A program made the position numbers and the translations under genes. This document shows positions 7,212 through 14,475 of a stretch of DNA of 30,953 nt, piece by piece; within the stretch, counting starts at the first letter, position 1; each line of letters opens with the position of its first letter. The stretch is from Acidithiobacillus sp. GTDB lineage: Bacteria > Pseudomonadota > Gammaproteobacteria > Acidithiobacillales > Acidithiobacillaceae. The stretch lies in assembly GCA_028065135.1 (NCBI GenBank), contig JAPTWR010000186.1, positions 1 to 30,953 on the forward strand, in the 5' to 3' direction. The notes under the pieces were generated by a model, which was given only the letters and a program-made list of their open reading frames with translations, was not told the DNA's origin and did no database searches.

Positions 7212-8625
7212 GCTGGCTCGCGGTAGGAATATTAGCCGCCTCGCGGTACTTGGCCACAGTCCTCCGCGCAATCTGAATACCCTGATCGGCCAGCACCTTG
7301 GCGATTTCCGCGTCACTCAGCGGATGCCGTGCGCTTTCGGCCTGCGTCATCTTGATCAGTAACGCCCGAATAGCGGTGGCCGACGCGGAACCGCCACTGT
7401 CGGTACTCACATGACTGGAGAAAAAGTATTTAAACTCATACAGACCACGGGGTGTAATCATATATTTCTGATTGGTGACCCGCGATACCGTCGATTCGTG
7501 CATTTCCACTGTCTCGGCAATATGCCGCAGGACCATGGGCCGCATGGATTCCGGCCCGTTGGTAAAAAAGTCCTTCTGCCTTTCGACAATAGCTCGCGCC
7601 ACTTTCAATATGGTTTCCTGGCGGCTTTGCAGGCTTTTGATGAACCAGCGCGCCTCGTTGAGCTGATCCTGAATGTATTTATGCGCCGCATCTTTCCCAC
7701 CCGCCATGCCCGCATAACGGCCATTGATACGTAATTTAGGCATCGCCTCGGGATTCAGATCGACGCGCAGACGCTTACCCACCCAGCGCACGATCACATC
7801 GGGGATGACGTACTCGGTACTCTCAACACCCACCTCTTCACCCGGTTTAGGATTCAGTGTGGAAATCAGCGCCATCGCCCCACGCAACGTCTCCTCATCC
7901 ACCCCCAACGCGGCACACAAACGTGGATAATCGTGGCGCCCGAGGGCCTGCAAGTGATCCTTCACAATGCGTTGCGCCAACAATATAGACGCATCCTCCC
8001 CGACCATCTGCTTCAGTTGCAGCAGGAGGCACTCACTGAGATCACGGGCTCCCACGCCCGGCGGGTCGAAGTCCTGCACGCGCAGCAATACCGCCAACAG
8101 TGCATCGTCCTCCACATTCATATTGACAGCGAGATCTTCCAGGCTTTCCGCCAGATAACCGCGCTCATCAATCGCGTCGATGATCAACTCCGCCATATTG
8201 CGCTCGTCAGCACTGAAGTGCGTCATATCAGCCTGCCAGCGGAGATAGTCCTGCAAACTCTGACTGTGACTGCTGCGCGATTCAAAATCCGGCATATCTT
8301 CGTCAGAGCCACCGCCAGAACCTGACGTCCCCATGTCGAAAACGTCGTCCCACTGGCTGTCTAAAGGCAATTCATCCGGCAGCGTATCCTCCGTGGTCAG
8401 ATCCAGCTGCCGGTCTTCGGAAGACATCTCAACCGTCTCCGGGAGCGGCCCGCTGCCACCTTCTTCCTCCCCAGCATCCTCATCAAGTAGCGGGTTGCTC
8501 TCCAGCATGTTTTGAACTTCCTGCTGCAGATCAACCGTAGACAGTTGCAGCAGGCGGATCGCCTGTTGCAACTGCGGGGTCATGGCCAGATGCTGGCCGA
8601 GCTTGAGTTCTAAACCTTGTTTCAT
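7198..8625 (-). CDS. rpoN: RNA polymerase sigma-54 factor RpoN
   Basis: A 475-residue sigma-54 factor that directs RNA polymerase to -24/-12 promoters and needs an ATP-dependent enhancer-binding activator. Region I at the N-terminus is textbook (MKQGLELKLGQHLAMTPQLQ). An acidic serine/glycine-rich region II follows at about 45-110. The helix-turn-helix region includes TVEMHESTVSRVTNQKY, and the RpoN box ARRTVAKYRE sits near the end. An in-frame TTG lies three codons upstream, but the ATG at 8625 matches the family N-terminus and has GGA upstream. It follows lptB by 12 bp, the common proteobacterial lptB-rpoN-hpf-ptsN order. Confidence 0.97.
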   Translation of the reverse strand: MKQGLELKLGQHLAMTPQLQQAIRLLQLSTVDLQQEVQNMLESNPLLDEDAGEEEGGSGPLPETVEMSSEDRQLDLTTEDTLPDELPLDSQWDDVFDMGTSGSGGGSDEDMPDFESRSSHSQSLQDYLRWQADMTHFSADERNMAELIIDAIDERGYLAESLEDLAVNMNVEDDALLAVLLRVQDFDPPGVGARDLSECLLLQLKQMVGEDASILLAQRIVKDHLQALGRHDYPRLCAALGVDEETLRGAMALISTLNPKPGEEVGVESTEYVIPDVIVRWVGKRLRVDLNPEAMPKLRINGRYAGMAGGKDAAHKYIQDQLNEARWFIKSLQSRQETILKVARAIVERQKDFFTNGPESMRPMVLRHIAETVEMHESTVSRVTNQKYMITPRGLYEFKYFFSSHVSTDSGGSASATAIRALLIKMTQAESARHPLSDAEIAKVLADQGIQIARRTVAKYREAANIPTASQRRRL

Positions 8626-8637
8626 AATTTCCAAAAA

Positions 8638-9363
8638 TCAGATTTGAAACTGATCCCCCAGGTAAACCTGCCGTACCATAGGATCATCCACGATTTCCTG
8701 CGGACTACCCGCTGTCAGCACTTTGCCATCATGCAGTATATAGGCGCGTTCGCAAATGCCTAAGGTCTCGCGCACGTTATGGTCGGTAATCAGAATTCCG
8801 ATGCCGCGCTCCCGCAACTCCTGGATAAGCCGTTGAATTTCGAGAACAGAAATAGGATCAATACCGGCGAAGGGTTCATCCAGCAAAATAAAACGCGGAC
8901 TCATGGCCAGCGCCCGCGCAATTTCCACCCGCCGCCGTTCGCCACCCGAAAGGCTATGTCCTTTGGTGTCACGCAATTGATGAAGGTGCAGTTCACTCAG
9001 CAGTTGCTCCAAGCGCTCCTGCCGCTCCATCTTACTCAACGGCAGAGTTTCCAGCACGGCAAGGATATTGTCAGCGGCACTCATCTGGCGAAAAACCGAA
9101 GGCTCCTGGGGAAGGTAGCCCAGCCCCATGCGGGCCCGCTCATGCATGGGCAGTGCAGTGATGTCCCGCTGCTGCAAAAAAATATGACCCCGCTCAGGAC
9201 GCACCAACCCGACCATCATGTAAAAAGTGGTGGTTTTCCCCGCCCCGTTAGGACCGAGCAATCCCACCACCTCACCGGCCGTCACCTGCACCGAAACATC
9301 ACGCACCACGGCTCGCCGCCGATATGATTTGAAAAGGGATTGCGCCTGCAACAGTTCGCTCAT
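8638..9363 (-). CDS. lptB: LPS export ABC transporter ATPase LptB
   Basis: A 241-residue ATPase that powers extraction of lipopolysaccharide from the inner membrane with LptF and LptG (not in the window). It has Walker A GPNGAGKT (37-44), the ABC signature LSGGE (138-142) and Walker [14 protein letters not shown] with the catalytic Glu at 163. The family phrase [13 protein letters not shown] and the C-terminal [19 protein letters not shown] are characteristic of LptB. The ATG overlaps the lptA stop as ATGA, indicating coupled translation of the Lpt bridge and its motor. Confidence 0.97.
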   Translation of the reverse strand: MSELLQAQSLFKSYRRRAVVRDVSVQVTAGEVVGLLGPNGAGKTTTFYMMVGLVRPERGHIFLQQRDITALPMHERARMGLGYLPQEPSVFRQMSAADNILAVLETLPLSKMERQERLEQLLSELHLHQLRDTKGHSLSGGERRRVEIARALAMSPRFILLDEPFAGIDPISVLEIQRLIQELRERGIGILITDHNVRETLGICERAYILHDGKVLTAGSPQEIVDDPMVRQVYLGDQFQI

Positions 9364-9890
9364 GGCTTCCCACCGCTCGTGGAGCGGCCCGCTGCGGCGG
9401 GATAGAAGACCGACTGCACCCGCTGGCCGGGGTTTCCGGTGACAGCCGTTTGCTGGTTCCGCAGGAAATAGGTGACCTGCTGACCATTGATCTCATTCTT
9501 TCCCTGCCAGAGATGGGCATTACCAATGAGCACAATTTCGCCGCTGGCCGGTTTATAGACCAGGGTGTCGCCATACCCGTGGCGCTGCGCGCTGGACATG
9601 GTGATGGTAACCGGGCTCCCCACCGCCGTGGCCTGCCGCACCTTGCCGCCGGCCGCGTCGATAGTGAGCTTGTCGGCATGGATAACCACATCACCCTGAA
9701 TCATGACCACGTTCCCGGTATAAACGGCCTGTTGCTGCGGTTTATTCTTGCCGTACAGGGTATCCGCGCTGATCTGAATGGGGCCCTTGGCCAGCCCCTG
9801 CTCCGCAACCGGTGCCGCCAGGGCGGTGATAGATACCGCAACGAGCAAAAAGGGCCAGAATCGCCGGAAAGAAAATCGCTTAAGGAACAT
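9360..9890 (-). CDS. lptA: LPS transport periplasmic bridge protein LptA
   Basis: An OstA-domain protein of about 176 residues that forms the periplasmic bridge between LptC and LptD. The N-terminus is a signal peptide ([20 protein letters not shown], then ITALA) with a plausible cleavage near ALA-AP. The beta-jellyroll phrase [12 protein letters not shown] and [19 protein letters not shown] follow, typical of LptA. The ATG at 9890 gives an 11-nt overlap with lptC. An in-frame ATG at 9917, with a somewhat better purine-rich AAGAGA upstream, would add nine residues (MFCMMCVAC) before the signal sequence, so the start is uncertain. Confidence 0.9.
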   Translation of the reverse strand: MFLKRFSFRRFWPFLLVAVSITALAAPVAEQGLAKGPIQISADTLYGKNKPQQQAVYTGNVVMIQGDVVIHADKLTIDAAGGKVRQATAVGSPVTITMSSAQRHGYGDTLVYKPASGEIVLIGNAHLWQGKNEINGQQVTYFLRNQQTAVTGNPGQRVQSVFYPAAAGRSTSGGKP

Positions 9891-10449
9891 ACATGCCACG
9901 CACATCATGCAAAACATTTATCTCTTGGGTTTTTACCGAGGCCCAGAGACCTACCCCGGTCATCCAGTCTTGCCCTCGCTCCAGCCGTACCGGTTCTGGA
10001 GACGTAATAATGCCGGTTTGCGGATCATAGTGCACCTCTGTGGTAAGTACGCGGGTATTCGGTTGCAAGGTACCGATAACATTGCCTGACAAGATAATCC
10101 GATGGCCATGACGCTCTACCACGCCCTGATTAGCACGCAGATGGAGTTGCTGTCCCGGCTTGAAACGCTCGACGGCGACTTGACTGAGCATGGTCCGATC
10201 GAGACGCGGTTCGTGATAAGCCGTCCGGGCAGTAGCCAGCAAATCCAGTTTACCGGCCGCCGTATACTGACGCATGACCACGTCTTCGGCCGCCTGATCT
10301 CCCTTATGGATTTGACCATGCCAGTCGATGTACGGCAAAGACAATGGATGCCGTGGCCACGACCACCACACGAGTGCCGCAAGCAGCAGCAGGAGCAGGG
10401 ACAGACCCAAGCCGGGGGCGCGGAAACGCGGCATCAGTTTTCGCGACAT
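9880..10449 (-). CDS. lptC: LPS export protein LptC
   Basis: A 189-residue bitopic inner-membrane protein that receives LPS from LptB2FG and hands it to LptA. It has a basic N-terminus (MSRKLMPRFR), one transmembrane helix (about 14-31, LSLLLLLLAALVWWSW) and a periplasmic beta-jellyroll with LRANQGVVERHGHRIILSG and VLTTEVHYDPQTGIITS, the LptC family pattern. I preferred the ATG at 10449, with CAGG just upstream, over an in-frame start at 10503 that would overlap kdsC and prefix 18 unrelated residues. Confidence 0.9.
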   Translation of the reverse strand: MSRKLMPRFRAPGLGLSLLLLLLAALVWWSWPRHPLSLPYIDWHGQIHKGDQAAEDVVMRQYTAAGKLDLLATARTAYHEPRLDRTMLSQVAVERFKPGQQLHLRANQGVVERHGHRIILSGNVIGTLQPNTRVLTTEVHYDPQTGIITSPEPVRLERGQDWMTGVGLWASVKTQEINVLHDVRGMYVP

Positions 10450-10474
10450 AACCTGATTTCGGATTGATTGATGA

Positions 10475-11029
10475 TCAAGGCAGGACTCCGGCAGCTCTGG
10501 CAATGATTGCTGACCAATGCCCCTGCGCTCGCAGAATCAACTCGCAGAGCTCCCGTACCGCACCATAGCCACCCTGCTGCGCGCTCCGCCAGTGCACTCG
10601 ACAACCGACCTCCGGGTGGGCATCAGCCGGGGCCGTGGCCAGACCAACGCGGGTAAGAATGGGCAGATCAAGAAGATCATCTCCCATATAAGCCACCACC
10701 GCGTCATCCAGGCCAAGGGCGATTTTGAGTTCCGTGTAGGCTAGATTCTTGTCCGAGCAGCCCTGAAAAATCCGCTTGATGCCCAGGTCATGAGCACGAT
10801 GGGCGACCGCCGGGGAATAGCGCGCGGTAATAACGGCAACCTCTATACCCCGTTCCTGCACAAGCTTGATACCGTAACCATCACGCACGTGAAAGGCTTT
10901 ACTCTCCCTGCCATCATCGTCAAAAAACAAGCGGCCATCGGTCAATACGCCGTCCACGTCCAGGATCAACAAGCGAATCTGGGCGGCACGCTTCATTAAA
11001 TCCGTGTCGGGCGATATCAATTCATTCAT
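10475..11029 (-). CDS. kdsC: 3-deoxy-D-manno-octulosonate 8-phosphate phosphatase KdsC
   Basis: A 184-residue HAD-superfamily phosphatase that hydrolyses Kdo-8-phosphate to Kdo, the LPS inner-core sugar. HAD motif I is LLILDVDGVLTDG (nucleophile D24, acid/base D26), followed by the KdsC phrase FHVRDGYGIKLVQ, motif II VITAR, and motif IV YMGDDLLDLPIL. It has no cap domain, as expected for this tetrameric C0-type HAD. It overlaps the kdsD stop by 4 nt (ATGA). The Kdo-8-P synthase and cytidylyltransferase (KdsA, KdsB) are not in the window. Confidence 0.96.
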   Translation of the reverse strand: MNELISPDTDLMKRAAQIRLLILDVDGVLTDGRLFFDDDGRESKAFHVRDGYGIKLVQERGIEVAVITARYSPAVAHRAHDLGIKRIFQGCSDKNLAYTELKIALGLDDAVVAYMGDDLLDLPILTRVGLATAPADAHPEVGCRVHWRSAQQGGYGAVRELCELILRAQGHWSAIIARAAGVLP

Positions 11030-12012
11030 ACGATGCCTGCGCGCAGCAAATCATGCATATTCAACGCGCCAATCAGCCGCGCCTCACCATCGGTAACCAG
11101 AAGCGCACCGATGCGATTATTTTCCATCAGGGCAAGGGCTTCAGCAGCAAGGGCCTCAGCGATAATGGTGGCCGGTTTGGCATGAGCCAGTTCAGCCATG
11201 GGCTGTTCCCAGATATCCTGGCGCCGCGCGAAGGCACGACGCAAATCACCATCGGTAAAAATCCCCAGTACCCGATCTTCCGCATCCACCACCGCCGTCA
11301 TCCCCAACCCCTTGCTGCTGATTTCCAATACCGCTTCGCATAATGGCGTATCCGCTCGCACCTTAGGCAGGCTGGTGCCCCGGTGCATCACATCCTGCAC
11401 CCGCAGCAGCAGGCGTTTGCCGAGGCTGCCGCCCGGATGGGACAGGGCAAAATCATCTGCCGAAAAACCGCGCGCCTGCAAAAGCGCCATAGCCAAGGCG
11501 TCTCCCATGGCCAGGGTTGCTGTCGTCGATGCCGTGGGCGCCAGGTTGAGGGGACAGGCTTCCCGTGCCACAGCGCAGTTGAGATGCACAGCAGCGCTGT
11601 GCGCCAGGGTGGACTGCGGGTTGCCGGTCATGGCGATCAAAGGCACTGCCAGGCGTTTGACCACGGGCAAGATAGCCAGAAGTTCGGCGGTCTCCCCGGA
11701 GTTGGAAAGAGCAAGCAGACAATCCTGGCGGGTAAGCATACCCAGGTCACCGTGGCTGCCTTCGGCGGGGTGCAGGAAAAGAGCAGGGCTGCCCGTGCTG
11801 GCCAGAGTCGCTGCGATTTTTTTGGCGATAATCCCGGACTTACCCATGCCAGTGACGACAATACGGCCGCGGCAACTCAGCAGGAGCTCGCAAGCTCCCA
11901 CAAAGTCCGCGTCGAGACGCGCTTCCAGCGCCGCCACCGCCGCCGCCTCCAGGCGCAACACATCCCGGCCGGTAGCCAGCAGACTTTCTGGCGTTACAGT
12001 CGAGGTAGTCAC
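11026..12012 (-). CDS. kdsD: Arabinose-5-phosphate isomerase KdsD
   Basis: A 328-residue enzyme converting ribulose-5-phosphate to arabinose-5-phosphate, the first committed step to Kdo. The SIS sugar-isomerase domain (about 30-170) shows VVTGMGKSGIIAKKIAATL, HPAEGSHGDLGM and ALSNSGET. Two CBS domains follow (about 210-328, VQDVMHRG through IGALNMHDLLRAG). The start is a GTG at 12012 with no clear Shine-Dalgarno, nine bases after the preceding gene, so it may depend on coupling. Length and N-terminus agree with the family. Confidence 0.95.
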   Translation of the reverse strand: MTTSTVTPESLLATGRDVLRLEAAAVAALEARLDADFVGACELLLSCRGRIVVTGMGKSGIIAKKIAATLASTGSPALFLHPAEGSHGDLGMLTRQDCLLALSNSGETAELLAILPVVKRLAVPLIAMTGNPQSTLAHSAAVHLNCAVAREACPLNLAPTASTTATLAMGDALAMALLQARGFSADDFALSHPGGSLGKRLLLRVQDVMHRGTSLPKVRADTPLCEAVLEISSKGLGMTAVVDAEDRVLGIFTDGDLRRAFARRQDIWEQPMAELAHAKPATIIAEALAAEALALMENNRIGALLVTDGEARLIGALNMHDLLRAGIV

Positions 12013-12021
12013 CGGCAGCCG

Positions 12022-12300
12022 TCAATTCGCATGGGCGGGATCCTGTCTCTGGATGGCTTCATAAACCGCACGGCAGTGGGGGTGCGCAAGCATAACCTTA
12101 TCCACATCCGCAAATGAAGCGTTCTGCAGCAATTTCCAGCATTTCAGGTTTTCGGCAGCCAGCGCATCAGGATGCCGGGCGTACCAGCCCACACTGTCAT
12201 GGGGGGCTGCGGCATCGCCCACCTGCCCGCGTGCCCACCATAAGAGCAAGGCAAAGAGCGCAAGCGCACCAATAATAACCAAAGCGTAAACAATCTTCAT
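12022..12300 (-). CDS. Small membrane-anchored protein of unknown function
   Basis: A 92-residue protein with one N-terminal transmembrane helix (about 4-23, VYALVIIGALALFALLLWWA) and a short C-terminal domain predicted outside the cytoplasm. The tail has the pattern W-Y-x3-HPDAL, then KCWKLLQN, then HPHCRAVYEA, with two cysteines. This loosely resembles the conserved C-terminal motif of EexN-like small lipoproteins (HP-x-L ... C ... N ... P-x-C), but there is no lipobox and the match is by eye only. It sits between an unrecognised gene and kdsD, 9 bp before the latter, within the LPS/cell-wall chain. Function is unknown. Confidence 0.65.
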   Translation of the reverse strand: MKIVYALVIIGALALFALLLWWARGQVGDAAAPHDSVGWYARHPDALAAENLKCWKLLQNASFADVDKVMLAHPHCRAVYEAIQRQDPAHAN

Positions 12301-12331
12301 AAATGTGCTGGTTAACCTGAATAGGGTTGGA

Positions 12332-12766
12332 TCACACTTCTTCCTGATACTGCTGGTTCAGCAACTGCACAAGCAGCCCTTCACGGGTCACAATGTCGGC
12401 CATTAACGCAGCACTTATGGCCCGCCACACAGTTCGGAAGGCGGCAAGATCTGCCCCATCGTTAAACTGCTCTGCAATTTCACTGAGTTTTTCCAGAGAC
12501 TCGCGCGTCTGCAGACTGGTACTCAGGGCATTCTTGATTTGTTCCCGAGGGTGCGGAATCCAGCTTCGGTCACTCCCATAGGAGCGCAGGCGCTCCCCGA
12601 ATTCGAGCGCCCGTTTCCGCAGCTTGCCTGCCAAACCGATCTGGCCGCTGCGCAAATCCCCCCAGACCGCCAGGTCCATAAGCAGACCCCACTCTCGGCG
12701 CCAGCGGTCGCGCAAGTCGGCATCCAGACCCACTGCCGCATGCACTGCTGCCGGGTTAAAGTCCAT
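12332..12766 (-). CDS. Hypothetical alpha-helical protein
   Basis: A 144-residue soluble protein I do not recognise. It has no signal peptide, membrane helix, cysteine or obvious catalytic motif. The sequence looks alpha-helical and charged (DADLRDRWRREWGLLMDLAV, GKLRKRALEFGERLR, then TSLQTRESLEKLSEIAEQFN). It starts at the ATG at 12766, overlapping the murU stop by 11 nt. An in-frame GTG at 12787 would add seven residues. Ribosome binding is poor for both, so translation may be coupled to murU. Its position suggests transcription with cell-wall and LPS genes; no function is inferred. Confidence 0.65.
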   Translation of the reverse strand: MDFNPAAVHAAVGLDADLRDRWRREWGLLMDLAVWGDLRSGQIGLAGKLRKRALEFGERLRSYGSDRSWIPHPREQIKNALSTSLQTRESLEKLSEIAEQFNDGADLAAFRTVWRAISAALMADIVTREGLLVQLLNQQYQEEV

Positions 12767-13445
12767 GAGAAGTCGCCGCACAATCACGCCGGGCCGCCGA
12801 CAACCGCTCTGGCGTGCCTACATCTATCCATTTTCCTTGGTACAAATTGCCCTCCACCAGACCCGCCGCAATCCATTGCCGCAACCAGGGAGCCAGAGGA
12901 GCCGACTGCTCAGGAAAGTCCCGAAACAACTCCGGATCAAGACGCGCGATGCCTGCGTAAGTATGACGTTCTTCGCCCGCCAACGCCACCATGCCGGCAG
13001 ACAGGGCAAAATCTCCCTGCGGGTGCTGCACCGGGTTGGGCACCAGCACCAGATGCGCACGCGCCGGGGAAGGCTGACAGATCTGCGCCCAGGGAAAGTC
13101 CGTGCAAATATCACCATTCACCAGCAAAAAAGGACTGTTCCCCAATAAGGGCAGGGCGCGAACAAGGGCGCCACCCGTCTCCAGACGACCTGCGCGCTCG
13201 TCACTGTAATGGATGCGTAGCCCCTGCCAATCTGGACCCAGGGCCCGCATGATCGCGTCACCCAGATGCCCGATATTGATAACCACATCACGAATACCCG
13301 CCGCAGCCAGCGACTCCAGGTGGCGCGCGATAAGGGATTTTCCAGCAACCTCCAATAGAGGCTTCGGGACATGATCGGTAAGAGGTCGGAGTCGCTCGCC
13401 CCGCCCCGCAGCCAGGATCATCGCCCGGGTAACGGCGGTTGCCAT
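12756..13445 (-). CDS. murU: N-acetylmuramate alpha-1-phosphate uridylyltransferase (MurU-like)
   Basis: A 229-residue nucleotidyltransferase. The N-terminal signature AMILAAGRGERLRPLTD is followed by VPKPLLEVAGKSLI, the metal-binding VNGDICTDFPW and a C-terminal KWIDVGTPERL. Together with the neighbouring kinase it fits MurU, which makes UDP-MurNAc from MurNAc-1-phosphate in the fosfomycin-bypassing cell-wall recycling route of Pseudomonas. The same amgK-murU pair next to lptD is known there. I set the start at the ATG at 13445, 28 nt inside amgK; the frame opens further upstream but that part is an amgK shadow. A glucose- or mannose-1-phosphate transferase is the alternative. Confidence 0.87.
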   Translation of the reverse strand: MATAVTRAMILAAGRGERLRPLTDHVPKPLLEVAGKSLIARHLESLAAAGIRDVVINIGHLGDAIMRALGPDWQGLRIHYSDERAGRLETGGALVRALPLLGNSPFLLVNGDICTDFPWAQICQPSPARAHLVLVPNPVQHPQGDFALSAGMVALAGEERHTYAGIARLDPELFRDFPEQSAPLAPWLRQWIAAGLVEGNLYQGKWIDVGTPERLSAARRDCAATSHGL

Positions 13446-14446
13446 AGGGCAAAAAGCTCCTGATAAGGCTGCAACAGTGGATCGGCATCCAGGGCATCTA
13501 CGACATAAGCCCAGAACCGGGGTAGAAAATCGAGATAACCCGATTTCCCGTCGCGGTAAGCCAGGCGACAAAAAATACCGAGAATCTTCAGGTTACGCTG
13601 TAACCCCATGCGCCCGACACGGCGCAGAAAATCCGTCGGTGGCGACAGGGCGACACCACGCCGATGCGCCGCCAAAAAATCCAGTGCCCAGGCATCCCGT
13701 TGCGCCCGTCCCCAATCCCAGTAGCGATCCCACAACAGAGAAGCCAGGTCATAGGTCCATGGTCCGAGCACGGCGTCCTGAAAGTCAATCATCGTCAACA
13801 AACCCGTGTCCCGCCGAACGATGAGGTTACGCGCATGAAAATCCCGGTGGACCCAGACCTGCGGCTGCGCTGCGGCATTATTCAACAATACGGCAAAAAA
13901 GGTTTGCAGAGCAACGCTCTGCTGCGGGCTCAACACCAAACCAAGATGTCTGCCCAGATACCAGTCCGTAAACAGGATCAGCTCATCCTGCAGACGGGTC
14001 GGTGAGAAAAATGGCAAAGGGGGCAACGCTGCCTGCCGCTGCCCGGCTTGCTGCAGGTTGAGGATCAAGGTCATTGCCTGCTGCATCCACCGATCCACAT
14101 TCGAGCCCGCGTCCAGTACCCGCTTCAGATCGTCGTGCCCTAAATCCTCCAGCAGCACAAAGCCTGAGGCCATTTGGGCGGCCAGCACCCGAGGCACCGG
14201 CAAGGCCGCTCGGGCAAAGCGGTGCCGCACCCGCAAAAAGGACAGAATATCCTCCGGTGGAGGAGCCTCCATGAAGATGAGGTCCGGCGGCAGGCGCCAG
14301 TAACGTCGCCCGCTGGCATCACCGGGAATGGCGCGCGCCGACGCTGCCGTAACGCCCTGCTGTGCGAGCCAGTGCACGGCGGCGGGTGACAGAGAAGACT
14401 CCACCGCCGCACTGCGAAAATTCGATGTAAGCAAAGATTGCGGCAT
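13418..14446 (-). CDS. amgK: Anomeric MurNAc/GlcNAc kinase (AmgK-like phosphotransferase)
   Basis: A 342-residue aminoglycoside-phosphotransferase-fold kinase. It has an N-terminal GDASGRRYWRL loop, the FVLLEDLGHDDLKRVL phrase, the Brenner motif WVHRDFHARNLIV with the catalytic Asp, and the metal-binding TMIDFQDAVLGPWTYDLASL. In Pseudomonas AmgK phosphorylates MurNAc at C1, feeding MurU to recycle peptidoglycan sugars. Being the first gene of the minus-strand chain, directly before murU and divergent from lptD, supports the assignment over a generic APH kinase. Confidence 0.88.
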   Translation of the reverse strand: MPQSLLTSNFRSAAVESSLSPAAVHWLAQQGVTAASARAIPGDASGRRYWRLPPDLIFMEAPPPEDILSFLRVRHRFARAALPVPRVLAAQMASGFVLLEDLGHDDLKRVLDAGSNVDRWMQQAMTLILNLQQAGQRQAALPPLPFFSPTRLQDELILFTDWYLGRHLGLVLSPQQSVALQTFFAVLLNNAAAQPQVWVHRDFHARNLIVRRDTGLLTMIDFQDAVLGPWTYDLASLLWDRYWDWGRAQRDAWALDFLAAHRRGVALSPPTDFLRRVGRMGLQRNLKILGIFCRLAYRDGKSGYLDFLPRFWAYVVDALDADPLLQPYQELFALWQPPLPGR

Positions 14447-14475
14447 AAAAGCATTTTGTGCGATTTTACGCTCCT
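14447..14475. promoter_or_regulatory. Divergent amgK / lptD control region
   Basis: Only 29 bp separate the two divergent start codons, so promoter elements for each must extend into the other gene. On the minus strand TAAAAT (14468-14463) is a 5-of-6 match to a -10 box for amgK, but no good -35 lies at the right distance. No convincing lptD promoter was found. The two promoters may interfere or share a regulator. Confidence 0.3.
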
